Of a stretch of 64,000 nt of DNA, positions 36,088 through 45,728 are shown in pieces. The position numbers and the translations under genes were made by a program. Source of the DNA: Bradyrhizobium sp. G127 (lineage in GTDB: Bacteria > Pseudomonadota > Alphaproteobacteria > Rhizobiales > Xanthobacteraceae); assembly GCF_021502575.1 (NCBI RefSeq), contig NZ_JAKFGN010000001.1:1922001-1986000 (forward strand). The letters are read 5' to 3'. Position 1 is the stretch's first letter; each line of letters begins with the position of its first letter. The notes beneath the pieces are model-generated. The model ran no database searches, had not been told where the DNA came from, and saw only the letters and a program-made list of their open reading frames with translations.

Positions 36088-37573
36088 CACGCGTCCATGC
36101 GTCGTTGTCGGCAAGCTGAACAACGCGCTGCAGATCACCGCGCTGAACGATGTGGCGGCGAAAAACGGCCTTGAGGCTGGACTGCCGCTGGCCAATGCGC
36201 GCGCGGTCTGTCCCGACGTGCAGGTGTTCGACGCCGACGAGGCGGCGGACGCCAAACTGCTTGCCGACATCGCCGACTGGTGCGACCGCTTCACGCCGCT
36301 GGTGGCGCTCGACCCGCCGCATGGCCTGCTGCTCGACATCAGCGGCTGCGCGCATCTGTTCGGTGGCGAAGCTGCGATGTTGCGCATGGTCTGCGCGGCG
36401 CTTCACCGGCAAGGCTTTATCGTCAACGCGGCGATCGCCAGTACACCGGCCTGCGCGCGCACTATGACGCGGGCCGTGCAAAGCTGCATCGTGCCGGACG
36501 GAGGAGAGGAACGCGCCGTCGGTTCATTGCCGGTGTTCGCGCTCGGTGCGGATGACGCGATCACGCGGGGCCTGCGCCGCGCGGGACTCAAGACCATCGG
36601 CGATGTCGCTTCGCGCGCGCCGCATGAAATCACCGCGCGGTTCGGTGCTGCGTTCACCGGCCTGTTGCAGCAGGCATTGGGGCAGGCCGACGCGCCGATA
36701 AGCCCGCGGAAGCCGTTGCCGGATTTCATGGTGGAGAAGCGTTTCGCCGAGCCGGTGGCGACCGATACTGTGATCGCGTCAATTCTGTCTGGCCTCGCGC
36801 GGATGCTGGTCACGGCGATGGAGAAACAGGGCAAGGGCGCGCGGCGGCTGGAAGCGAGTTTCTTTCGTACCGACGGCGCGGTGCGCACGATCATGGTGGA
36901 TGCCGGGCAGCCCGTTACCAAAACCAATGTAATCGACCGGCTGTTCCGCGAACGGCTCGATGCGCTGGCCGATCCGCTCGATCCGGGCTTCGGCTTCGAT
37001 CTCATCCGCCTGTCCGCCAGCCGCGTCGAAATCGTGGTGCAGGAGCAGCGCGATTTCGACACCCGCTCGCAGGACAATGACGATGTCGCCGCGCTGGTCG
37101 ACCGTCTCGCCGCGCGTCTCGGCAGCCGGCGCGTCGTGGTGCATCTGCCGCAGGACACGCACATTCCGGAACGCGCCGAGATCGCCGCACCGGCGCAGCA
37201 ATATCTTGCCTCCGCATCCGTTGCAGAATGGCCCGAACGCGCCGAAGGCGAGCCGCCGTTGCGACCGCTGCGGATGTTCGAGCGGCCGGAAGTGATTGAT
37301 GTGCCGTTCGCGGCGGTGCCCGACGGACCACCACGCCGGTTCACATGGCGGCGCGCAACCCATGCAGTGGTGCGGGTGGAGGGCCCCGAGCGCATCGCGA
37401 TGGAATGGTGGAAGCGCGAGGAGGCGGCCCTGACGCGCGATTATTTTCGCGTCGAGGATGCGGAGGGATTGCGCTTCTGGATCTATCGCGACGGTCTCTA
37501 TGGCAGCGAACTCATCGACGAAAAAGGCAAGCCCATTGAACCAAAATGGTTCGTCCATGGGTTGTTCGGATGA
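35963..37573 (+). CDS. imuB: Y-family polymerase-like protein ImuB
   Basis: A 536-residue homologue of Y-family DNA polymerases that lacks the catalytic acids. The strand that would bear the first Asp reads ILSLWLPRLPTDRL, so it acts as an adaptor linking DnaE2 to the clamp rather than as a polymerase. Palm and little-finger segments (ARAVCPDVQVFDAD, LLLDISGCAHLFGGE, HEITARFGAAFTGLLQQALG) are intact. The ATG at 35963 follows GGAG/GTGGAAA; a GTG at 35960 and an ATG at 35966 are alternatives. It overlaps imuA by 125 bp and dnaE2 by 4 bp (ATGA at 37570-37573). Confidence 0.9.
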   Translation: MMASSVKAPSIRTRRILSLWLPRLPTDRLKRRFSGHDGAPDDTRPCVVVGKLNNALQITALNDVAAKNGLEAGLPLANARAVCPDVQVFDADEAADAKLLADIADWCDRFTPLVALDPPHGLLLDISGCAHLFGGEAAMLRMVCAALHRQGFIVNAAIASTPACARTMTRAVQSCIVPDGGEERAVGSLPVFALGADDAITRGLRRAGLKTIGDVASRAPHEITARFGAAFTGLLQQALGQADAPISPRKPLPDFMVEKRFAEPVATDTVIASILSGLARMLVTAMEKQGKGARRLEASFFRTDGAVRTIMVDAGQPVTKTNVIDRLFRERLDALADPLDPGFGFDLIRLSASRVEIVVQEQRDFDTRSQDNDDVAALVDRLAARLGSRRVVVHLPQDTHIPERAEIAAPAQQYLASASVAEWPERAEGEPPLRPLRMFERPEVIDVPFAAVPDGPPRRFTWRRATHAVVRVEGPERIAMEWWKREEAALTRDYFRVEDAEGLRFWIYRDGLYGSELIDEKGKPIEPKWFVHGLFG

Positions 37574-40500
37574 AAGCCACCGACTATGCGGAAATCGGCA
37601 TCACCACGAACTTCTCGTTCCTGCGCGGCGGATCTCAGCCGCAGGACTATGTTCATGAAGCAAGTCGGCTGCGAATTCCGGTCATCGGCATTGCCGACCG
37701 CAACACGCTGGCCGGGGTCGTGCGCGCCTACAGCGAACTTCAGAATCCCAAGGTCACACACAAGCCAAAACTGTTGATCGGGTCGCGTCTCGTCTTTATC
37801 GACGGCACGCCGGACATTCTGGTCTATCCGCGCGACCGCGCCGCCTATGGCCGCCTTTGCCAGTTGCTGACGTGCGGCAAGCTCAAGGCGGAGAAGGGCG
37901 AGTGCCATCTCACGCTCGATGACCTGCTGGATTTCGCCGAAGGTCAGTTGCTGGTTCTGACGCTGCCGCATCGTTTCGAGTCGCCGGCAATTCTGAAAAT
38001 TCTCGACCGGCTGAAGCGCAGCCGCGCAGATGGAGTCTGGCTGGCGGCGAGCCTTCTGTATCGCGGTGATGACATGCGGCGTTTGTCCCGGTTGTATCGT
38101 ATCGCCTCGACGGCCCGCGTGCCGCTGCTGGCGACCAACGAGGTGCTGTATCATCATCCCGTGCGCCGGCCTTTGCAGGATGTACTGACCTGCATTCTGG
38201 AAAAGACCACGATCCACGCCGCTGGCAGGAAACTTCAGGCCAATGCCGAGCGGCACATGAAGCCGGGTTATGAAATGGCGCGGCTGTTTCGCGATCTGCC
38301 GGAAGCGATTGCGGAGACGATGCGCTTCGCCGACCGCATTACGTTCACGCTCGATGAACTGAAGTATCAATATCCCGATGAGCCGGTGCCGCCGGGCAAG
38401 ACAGCACAGCAGCATCTTGAGAATTTGACGTGGAAAGGCGTTGACGAAAAATTTCCGAGCGGGATCGACGACAGGCTGCGTGCGACCATCGACAAGGAAC
38501 TGCGGCTGATCGAGAAACTCAAATACGCTCACTATTTCCTCACCGTCCACGACATCGTCCATTATGCCCGCGATCAAAAGATTCTATGTCAGGGGCGTGG
38601 CTCTGCGGCGAACTCCGCCGTGTGTTATGTGCTCGGCATCACCTCCGTGAATCCAGCCGAGACGGACGTGTTGTTCGAGCGCTTCATTTCCGAAGAGCGG
38701 CTGGAGCCCCCCGACATCGATGTCGATTTCGAGCATTCGCGCCGCGAAGAGGTGATGCAATATGTCTATCGCCGCTACGGCCGTCACCGCGCGGCGATTG
38801 TGGCCACCGTCATTCATTATCGGCCGCGCAGCGCCATCCGCGATGTTGGCAAGGCGTTGGGCCTGACGGAGGACGTCACTGCGGCACTTGCCGATACGGT
38901 GTGGGGAAGCTGGGGCGACACCGTCAGCGACATGCAGATCAAACAGGCGGGGTTCGATCCGCAGAACGGGATGATCCGCCGCGCCGTCGAACTCGCCACC
39001 GATCTGATCGAATTTCCGCGCCACCTGTCGCAGCATGTCGGCGGTTATGTGCTGACCCAGGACAGTCTCGACACCTATGTGCCCATCGGCAATGCCGCGA
39101 TGGACGATCGCACCTTCATTGAGTGGGACAAGGACGACATCGACGCGCTGCGCATGATGAAGGTCGATGTGCTGGCGCTCGGCATGCTGACCTGCATCCG
39201 CAAGTGTTTCGATCTGATCGATGCGCATAAAGGCGAGCGGTACGAACTCGCCGACATCAAGGCGGAGAATGACGACAGCGGTCCAGTCTTCGACATGCTG
39301 TGCCGGGGCGAATCCCTCGGCGTGTTCCAGGTCGAGAGCCGGGCGCAGATGAATATGCTGCCGCGCCTCAAGCCGCGCACCTTCTACGATCTCGTCATCG
39401 AGGTCGCCATCGTGCGGCCCGGGCCGATCCAGGGCAACATGGTGCATCCGTATCTCAAGCGCAGGAAAATGAAGCCGGAGGAGATCGATTATCCCTATCC
39501 GAAAGGCGGCGATCCGGACGAACTTCGCAACGTGCTGCACAAGACACTCGGCGTGCCGCTGTTCCAGGAGCAGGCCATGCGCATCGCGATGGTCGCGGCG
39601 GAATTCACATCTGAGGAAGCCAACGGTCTGCGCCGCGCGATGGCGACATTCCGCAATGTCGGCACGATGCCGAAATTTGAAGAACGCATGGTTGGCCGCA
39701 TGAAGGCGCGCGGTTACGATCCGGCCTTCGCGCAAAGCTGCTTCGACCAGATCAAGGGCTTTGGCAGCTACGGTTTCCCTGAGAGTCATGCCGCTGCCTT
39801 TGCGCAGCTTGTCTATGTGTCGTCATGGCTGAAGCACTATCATCCCGACGTATTCTGCTGCGGTCTGCTAAACTCACAGCCGATGGGTTTCTATGCGCCG
39901 GCGCAAATCGTCGGCGATGCGCGCAAGAACAAGGTCGAGGTGCGCGAGATCGATGTGTCGCGCAGCTTTGGGCAGAATACGTTGGAAGAGCGGAGCGGCA
40001 AGCATCTCGCTATGCGGCTCGGCTTCCGGCAGATCGACGGCTTCGAGGTCTACGATCCGGACGAGGAGAAGCTGGATAAGGTCAAATCCGCGGCGGCGAA
40101 GAGCAGGGCTAAACCCCCCGAGGATTACTGGGACCAGCGCATCGTCGCCGCGCGGGCGCGAAAGCCATTCACGTCACTGGAAGATTTTGCCCGCGCGACA
40201 GGATTGCCGAAGCGCGCGCTGATCCTGCTGGCCGATGCCGATGCGTTCCGCTCGCTTGGGCTCGACCGCCGTGAAGCGTTATGGACGGTGCGTCGCCTGC
40301 CGGATGATGTTTCGCTGCCGCTGTTCGAGAGCACGGCCGCGCGTGAGCAGCCGGACGAAGCCGCGCAGCCGCTGCCTGTCATGCCGCTGCCGGAACAGGT
40401 GGTGGCCGATTATCAGACCATCCGTCTTTCGCTGAAGGGACATCCGATGGAATTTTTGCGCTCGATGTTCACGCGTGAGGGCGTGATCCCGTGCGAGGCG

Positions 40501-40938
40501 GTTGCCGATGCCAATGACAGGCAGCGCGTGCGTTGCGCGGGTGTGGTGCTGGTGCGGCAGCGGCCGGGCAGTTCCAAGGGCGTGGTGTTCATGACGCTGG
40601 AGGACGAGACCGGCATTGCCAATATTGTGGTGTGGCCGAAGGTGATGGAAAAATTCCGCAAGGAAGTAATGGGCGCGCGGCTGATCGAGGTGCAGGGAAC
40701 GATCCAGAGCAGTCCGGACAAGGTGGTGCATCTGGTGGCCGAGCGACTGTTCGATCGCTCGCACGATCTGATGAACCTCGCCAATGACGCACTGAGCGGC
40801 AAGCCTGTCGTGCCCGACGGCGCCAATGTGATCGAGCCGCTGGAGGAGGAGTTGCCTGTCCGTGACGGCGCTCCGCCGCACAAGATGCGCCATCCGCGCA
40901 ATGTCCGGATCCTGCCCCGCTCGCGGGATTTTCACTAG
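37570..40938 (+). CDS. dnaE2: Error-prone DNA polymerase DnaE2 (ImuC)
   Basis: A 1122-residue C-family DNA polymerase for translesion synthesis. The PHP domain is N-terminal (YAEIGITTNFSFLRGGSQP, IGIADRNTLAGVV). The catalytic palm carries PDIDVDF at residues 381-387 with Asp382 and Asp384. The fingers and beta-binding region follow, and an OB-fold near the C-terminus (VRCAGVVLVRQRPGSSKGV, FMTLEDETGIANIVVWPKV). The length is normal for DnaE2 and shorter than the replicative DnaE. ATG at 37570 overlaps the imuB stop. Its place behind imuA and imuB under a LexA box gives the role in damage-induced mutagenesis. Confidence 0.95.
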   Translation: MKATDYAEIGITTNFSFLRGGSQPQDYVHEASRLRIPVIGIADRNTLAGVVRAYSELQNPKVTHKPKLLIGSRLVFIDGTPDILVYPRDRAAYGRLCQLLTCGKLKAEKGECHLTLDDLLDFAEGQLLVLTLPHRFESPAILKILDRLKRSRADGVWLAASLLYRGDDMRRLSRLYRIASTARVPLLATNEVLYHHPVRRPLQDVLTCILEKTTIHAAGRKLQANAERHMKPGYEMARLFRDLPEAIAETMRFADRITFTLDELKYQYPDEPVPPGKTAQQHLENLTWKGVDEKFPSGIDDRLRATIDKELRLIEKLKYAHYFLTVHDIVHYARDQKILCQGRGSAANSAVCYVLGITSVNPAETDVLFERFISEERLEPPDIDVDFEHSRREEVMQYVYRRYGRHRAAIVATVIHYRPRSAIRDVGKALGLTEDVTAALADTVWGSWGDTVSDMQIKQAGFDPQNGMIRRAVELATDLIEFPRHLSQHVGGYVLTQDSLDTYVPIGNAAMDDRTFIEWDKDDIDALRMMKVDVLALGMLTCIRKCFDLIDAHKGERYELADIKAENDDSGPVFDMLCRGESLGVFQVESRAQMNMLPRLKPRTFYDLVIEVAIVRPGPIQGNMVHPYLKRRKMKPEEIDYPYPKGGDPDELRNVLHKTLGVPLFQEQAMRIAMVAAEFTSEEANGLRRAMATFRNVGTMPKFEERMVGRMKARGYDPAFAQSCFDQIKGFGSYGFPESHAAAFAQLVYVSSWLKHYHPDVFCCGLLNSQPMGFYAPAQIVGDARKNKVEVREIDVSRSFGQNTLEERSGKHLAMRLGFRQIDGFEVYDPDEEKLDKVKSAAAKSRAKPPEDYWDQRIVAARARKPFTSLEDFARATGLPKRALILLADADAFRSLGLDRREALWTVRRLPDDVSLPLFESTAAREQPDEAAQPLPVMPLPEQVVADYQTIRLSLKGHPMEFLRSMFTREGVIPCEAVADANDRQRVRCAGVVLVRQRPGSSKGVVFMTLEDETGIANIVVWPKVMEKFRKEVMGARLIEVQGTIQSSPDKVVHLVAERLFDRSHDLMNLANDALSGKPVVPDGANVIEPLEEELPVRDGAPPHKMRHPRNVRILPRSRDFH

Positions 40939-40946
40939 CAGTTCTC

Positions 40947-40995
40947 CGTCATCCTGAGGTGCGAGCCCTCTTCGGCTTTTGGCCGGTTGAATGAC
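40947..40995. repeat. Truncated family A repeat
   Basis: Starts CGTCATCCTGAGGTGCGAGC, identical over 20 bases to the start of the element at 2181, then departs and ends GAATGACGATGG. It follows the dnaE2 stop by 9 bp. The rest of the 349-bp gap before the efflux genes (to 41287) shows no gene or clear promoter; two overlapping short frames of about 64 codons there have no ribosome site. Confidence 0.6.
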
Positions 40996-41287
40996 GATGG
41001 CTTGGCGGCTGATCTCAGGCGGACAAGATTTTGCCTTAATCGCGCAAAGCGACCCCGATTTTGGTGCACTGCAATCGATACGTCACACGCCTGTAATATC
41101 GATGACGTCTCCCTTTTGGGAGCGTCCGGCCGTGCCGCTCGGTTCCATGAACCGGTGTGGCCAGCACGCGCTTCACGTTAACTGAAAATAATGTCCATTC
41201 CGGCTGTTTTCGATTGTCCTTGGCAGGAAAGAGGAACTATTAGCTGACAGACTGCGGCCATCTGACGCAGAAATCGCCGGTTATTGC

Positions 41288-42550
41288 ATGACTGAAAAGA
41301 CAACGAGATTGAACGCGCTGATCGCCCGGGTGCAGGCCATTCCCCGGCAGCGGCTGGCTGTCGGCGCCGGCCTCGTCGTGCTTGCTGGCGCGGCTGTCTT
41401 CGGTCTCACCCGCGCGGCGCCCGCGCCGAAGGATCACTCCGATATTTCCAGCCAGTCGCGGAAGGGGCTGCTGCGCTACACGCCGACGCCGGCGGAATGG
41501 GCCAGCCTGACTGTGCAGCCAGTGGTGGAACATGCATTCCGCGCCGAGCATGTCACCGAAGGCAAGATCGCGGTCGATGAGGATCGCGCGACGCCGGTGT
41601 TCTCGCCCTACGCCGGTCGCGTCACCAAGCTTTTGGCGCGGCCCGGCGATCGTGTCATGCAAGGCCAGTCGCTGTTCGTGATCGAAGCCCCGGACAACGT
41701 GCAGGCGCAGAACGATTTCATCACCGCCGTGACCGGCTACAACAAGGCCAAGTCGCAGCTTGAACTGGCGCAGATCCAGGACAAGCGCGCCCACGATCTC
41801 TATGACGGCAAGGCGGTGCCGCTGAAGGACTATCAGCAGTCGCAGGCTGCTTTGATCTCCGCGCAGAACGACATGCGCTCGAGCGAGACGGCCTTGCAGG
41901 CTGCGCGCAACCGCCTGCGCATTCTCGGCCTCAGCGACGCTGCCATCACGACGTTTCAGGACAAGGGCCGGATCGATCCCGAGACCACGATTGCCGCGCC
42001 GATCGCGGGCACCGTGGTGCAGCGGAAGGTCGGACCGGGACAATATGTGAATGCCGGAGCGAGCGATCCGGTGTTCGTGATCGGCGACCTCTCGACCGTC
42101 TGGCTCACCGCCTTCGTGCGCGAGACCGAAGCGCCGGACATCGAAGTCGGGCAGGAGATCGCGTTCAGCGTGCTGGCGTTCCCCGGGCGCACGATGACCG
42201 CGCGCATTAATTATGTTTCGGCGGCCATCGACCCGGCGTCGCGCCGGCTGATGGTGCGCGCCACCATCGACAATCCGGGTGGCGCGCTGAAGCCGGAGAT
42301 GTTCGCCAACGTCACGATCTATTCCGCAGGCGATCGCTCCGGGGTCGGCGTGCCGAAGCAGGCGCTGATCTATGAAGGCGATCAGGTCCGGGTCTGGGTC
42401 GTGCGCGACGACAAGTCCATTGAGCTGCGCCAGATCAAGGTTGGCCTGGCCAACGGCGACCTCGTCGAGGTGAAGGGCAATCTTTCCCCAGGTGAGCAGA
42501 TCGTCACCCGGGGCAGTCTGTTCATCGACCGCGCGGCGTCTGGAAGCTAG
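41288..42550 (+). CDS. RND efflux periplasmic adaptor subunit (CusB/HlyD family)
   Basis: A 420-residue membrane-fusion protein. The N-terminal anchor is hydrophobic (LAVGAGLVVLAGAAVFGL, about residues 29-46). The barrel and lipoyl domains show VFSPYAGRVTKLLARPGD and TTIAAPIAGTVVQRKVGPGQ, flanking an alpha-hairpin of about 100 residues. It links the CusA-type pump to an outer-membrane channel. The CusA/CzcA-type partner suggests metal ions or a related small cation, but I see no Met- or His-rich metal site. The pump gene follows 52 bp downstream. Confidence 0.9.
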   Translation: MTEKTTRLNALIARVQAIPRQRLAVGAGLVVLAGAAVFGLTRAAPAPKDHSDISSQSRKGLLRYTPTPAEWASLTVQPVVEHAFRAEHVTEGKIAVDEDRATPVFSPYAGRVTKLLARPGDRVMQGQSLFVIEAPDNVQAQNDFITAVTGYNKAKSQLELAQIQDKRAHDLYDGKAVPLKDYQQSQAALISAQNDMRSSETALQAARNRLRILGLSDAAITTFQDKGRIDPETTIAAPIAGTVVQRKVGPGQYVNAGASDPVFVIGDLSTVWLTAFVRETEAPDIEVGQEIAFSVLAFPGRTMTARINYVSAAIDPASRRLMVRATIDNPGGALKPEMFANVTIYSAGDRSGVGVPKQALIYEGDQVRVWVVRDDKSIELRQIKVGLANGDLVEVKGNLSPGEQIVTRGSLFIDRAASGS

Positions 42551-42602
42551 TGCGCGCTGTGCCTTTCCCGAGATTTAGCTCTTTCTGAAAGACCCGGTCT
42601 CG

Positions 42603-45600
42603 ATGGATCGTCTCGTCGCTCTCGCCGTCAATCGCCGCGTCCTCATGGTGGCGCTGTTCGCCATCACCCTTATCGGCGGCGCCTTCGCATTCCAGCAACT
42701 CAACATCGAAGCCTATCCCGATCCGACGCCGCCGATGGTCGACATCGTGACGCAAAGTCCCGGTCTATCGGCCGAGGAGATCGAGCGCTACATCACCATT
42801 CCGATCGAGACACAGGTCGCGGGTCTGAAGAACCTCAACACCATCCGCACCATCTCGCTCTACGGTCTCTCCGACGTCAAACTTCAGTTTTCGTTCGATT
42901 ACACATACGAGCAGGCCTTGCAGCAGGTGCTCAACCGCCTCTCGCAGCTGAGTCCGCTGCCGGGGAATGTGCAGCCGCAGATTTCGCCGCTCAGTCCCAT
43001 CGGTGAAATCTTCCGCTATCGGCTGGTCGGGCCGCCGAACTACAGCGTGCTCGATCTGAAGACTTTGCAGGACTGGGTGCTGCAACGCCGCTTCCGCGCC
43101 GTGCCCGGCGTGATCGACGTGACTGGATGGGGCGGCAAGACCAAGACCTACGAGCTTCAGGTCGATTTCAACAAGCTGATCGCCTATGGCCTCACCCTGC
43201 CGCAACTGTTGCAGGCGGTCGGCAACGCCAACATCAACGTTGGCGGCAACACGGTGAATATCGGCGCGCAGTCGGCTGTTGTGCGCGGCGTCGGATTGAT
43301 CCGCTCGATCGACGATCTTGCCACCACGATGATCTCGCAAAGCGGTGGCAATCCGGTTCTTGTGCGCGATGTTGCCAATGTCACCGTGGGCGAGAAACCG
43401 CGCCTCGGCATCGCTGGCATGAACATGGACGATGACATCGTTCAAGGCATCGTGCTGATGCGGCGCGGCGAGCAGAGTTCGCCCACGATCGCGCGGGTCG
43501 AGCAACTCGTGCAGTCGATCAACAAATCGAGCATCCTGCCGCCCGGTGTGCGGATCGAGCGAATCTACGATCGCAAGGACCTGATCGATACAACCACGCA
43601 CACAGTACTGCATAACATGGTGGTCGGCATTCTGCTGATCGTGCTGTTGCAGTGGCTGTTCCTTGGCGACCTGCGCAGTGCCGTCATTGTCGGCGCCACC
43701 ATTCCGTTCGCATTGTTCTTTGCCGTCATTATTCTAGTGCTGCGCGGCGAATCCGCCAACCTGCTGTCGGTCGGCGCCATCGATTTCGGCCTGATTGTCG
43801 ACGGCACGGTCATCATGGTGGAAGCGATCTTCCGGCGGTTGTCGCAAACCACCGAATTGTCACCGTCCGAGCAGAGTGCGATTTCGCCCGAAACGTTGAT
43901 GGGCATGAAGACCCACGCCATTCTCAGCGCCGCAGCCGACGTGTCGCGCTCGATCTTCTTTGCCGCTGCGATCATCATCGCCGCGTTCCTGCCGCTGTTC
44001 ACGCTGAGCGGCGTCGAAGGCCATATCTTCGGACCGATGGCGAAGACCTATGCCTACGCGCTTGCGGGCGGGCTGCTGGCGACCTTCACGGTCACGCCCG
44101 CGCTGAGCGCGATCATCCTTCCAGTGCATATGCAGGAGACCGAGACCCGGATCATGCGATGGCTGCATGCGGCTTACATGCCGCTGCTGCGATGGGCCGT
44201 CGGCAACCGGCGGATCGTGATGGCCTCAGCCGGTGGACTTCTCGTCCTGACCTTCGTGGCAGTACGCCTGCTCGGGCTCGAATTCCTGCCGAAGCTGGAG
44301 GAGGGCAACCTGTGGATTCGCGCCACGCTGCCGCCGACGATCTCGCTCGAAGAGGGCAATTCCTACGTCAACGAGATGCGCAAGGTGATCCGTGCCAGGC
44401 CGGAAGTGGAGTCGGTGGTGTCGCAGCACGGCCGCCCGGACGACGGCACCGATGCGGCGGGGCTGTTCAATGCGGAATTCTTCGCGCCATTGAAGCCGGT
44501 AAGCGAATGGCCCGGCTCGCGCGACAAGGATGAAGTGACAAGCGAACTGCTGGCGCAGTTGCAAAAGAGATTTCCCGGCGTCGAGTTCAATTTCTCGCAG
44601 TATTTGCAGGACAATGTTGCCGAAGCCGTCTCCGGCGTGAAGGGCGAGAATTCGATCAAGCTGTACGGCAATGATCTGGTCGAACTGACTAACACTGCCA
44701 ACAAGATCAAGTCGGTGCTGTCGACGGTCAAGGGTGTCACGGACCTGTCGGTGTTCACCTCGCTTGGCCAGCCGACGATCCAGATCGATATCGACCGCGC
44801 GCGGGCGGCACGCTACGGCCTTGCCCCGGGTGATATCAACGCGACCATCCGCGTCGCCATCGGCGGCGACAGCGCGGGCGATCTTTACGAACCCGGCAGC
44901 GACCGGCATTTCCCGATCATCGTTCGCCTTGCGCCAGAATATCGCAAGAGCGCCGAGGCTATTCACAATCTGCGGGTCGGCGCGCAGGGACCGAACAGCA
45001 CTACCCAGATCCCTTTGAGCGAAGTGGCGTCCATCAAGCTTGTGTCCGGCGCGGCCTATATCTACCGAGAGCAGCAGGAGCGCTATCTGCCGATCAAGTT
45101 CTCAGTGCGCGAGCGCGACCTCGGCGGAGCGATCAAAGAAGCGCAGGACAAGGTGGCGGAGCAGGTGCAGCTTCCGCCCGGTTCGCATATGGAATGGGTC
45201 GGCGAATTCGGCAACCTTCAGGATGCAATTCGTCGGCTGTCCATCGTGGTGCCGATCAGCCTCGCACTGATCGGGGTGCTGCTGTGGTTCAATTTCGGCT
45301 CGATGGTGGACACGCTGCTGGCGATGAGCGTGATCCCGATGGCAGTGCTTGGCGGCGTGCTCGGACTTCTGCTCAGCGGCATCCCGTTCAGCGTCTCGGC
45401 GGCGATTGGCTTCATCGCGCTGTTCGGCATCGCTGTGATGGACGGCATCATTATCCTGTCGCAGTACAATCAATTGATTGATGAAGGCTACGACCGCATC
45501 AGGGCGGTGATCCGGACGGGCGAATTGCAGTTGCGTCCGGTTCTGATGACCTGCGTTGTCGCAGGCATCGGGTTGCTGCCGGCAGCGATGTCGTCGGGCA

Positions 45601-45728
45601 TCGGATCGCAGGTACAGAAGCCGCTGGCGGTGGTGGTGGTGACCGGCATGATGCTCGCGCCGCTCGTGATTCTTGTCACGCTGCCGGTGCTGATCTCGAT
45701 CTTCTCGCGCCGGGTCGCCGCGAGTTAG
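42603..45728 (+). CDS. CusA/CzcA family efflux RND transporter permease
   Basis: A 1041-residue inner-membrane pump with the RND plan of twelve membrane segments and two large periplasmic loops. The N-terminus RRVLMVALFAITLIGGAFAF, then QLNIEAYPDPTPPMVDIVT, is of the CzcA/CusA heavy-metal type. TM4 has FGLIVDGTVIMVEAIFRR with the proton-relay acids. It exports its substrate by proton antiport. I cannot settle the ion (copper/silver or cobalt/zinc/cadmium). No metal-sensing regulator is nearby. Its 3' end overlaps the convergent tolC-type gene by 4 bp. Confidence 0.9.
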   Translation: MDRLVALAVNRRVLMVALFAITLIGGAFAFQQLNIEAYPDPTPPMVDIVTQSPGLSAEEIERYITIPIETQVAGLKNLNTIRTISLYGLSDVKLQFSFDYTYEQALQQVLNRLSQLSPLPGNVQPQISPLSPIGEIFRYRLVGPPNYSVLDLKTLQDWVLQRRFRAVPGVIDVTGWGGKTKTYELQVDFNKLIAYGLTLPQLLQAVGNANINVGGNTVNIGAQSAVVRGVGLIRSIDDLATTMISQSGGNPVLVRDVANVTVGEKPRLGIAGMNMDDDIVQGIVLMRRGEQSSPTIARVEQLVQSINKSSILPPGVRIERIYDRKDLIDTTTHTVLHNMVVGILLIVLLQWLFLGDLRSAVIVGATIPFALFFAVIILVLRGESANLLSVGAIDFGLIVDGTVIMVEAIFRRLSQTTELSPSEQSAISPETLMGMKTHAILSAAADVSRSIFFAAAIIIAAFLPLFTLSGVEGHIFGPMAKTYAYALAGGLLATFTVTPALSAIILPVHMQETETRIMRWLHAAYMPLLRWAVGNRRIVMASAGGLLVLTFVAVRLLGLEFLPKLEEGNLWIRATLPPTISLEEGNSYVNEMRKVIRARPEVESVVSQHGRPDDGTDAAGLFNAEFFAPLKPVSEWPGSRDKDEVTSELLAQLQKRFPGVEFNFSQYLQDNVAEAVSGVKGENSIKLYGNDLVELTNTANKIKSVLSTVKGVTDLSVFTSLGQPTIQIDIDRARAARYGLAPGDINATIRVAIGGDSAGDLYEPGSDRHFPIIVRLAPEYRKSAEAIHNLRVGAQGPNSTTQIPLSEVASIKLVSGAAYIYREQQERYLPIKFSVRERDLGGAIKEAQDKVAEQVQLPPGSHMEWVGEFGNLQDAIRRLSIVVPISLALIGVLLWFNFGSMVDTLLAMSVIPMAVLGGVLGLLLSGIPFSVSAAIGFIALFGIAVMDGIIILSQYNQLIDEGYDRIRAVIRTGELQLRPVLMTCVVAGIGLLPAAMSSGIGSQVQKPLAVVVVTGMMLAPLVILVTLPVLISIFSRRVAAS

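Noticed and set aside
40987-41185. Two overlapping 64-codon frames between dnaE2 and the efflux adaptor gene
   Set aside because: No ribosome site, mutually exclusive frames and no protein-like pattern; their 5' ends lie in the truncated family A repeat.
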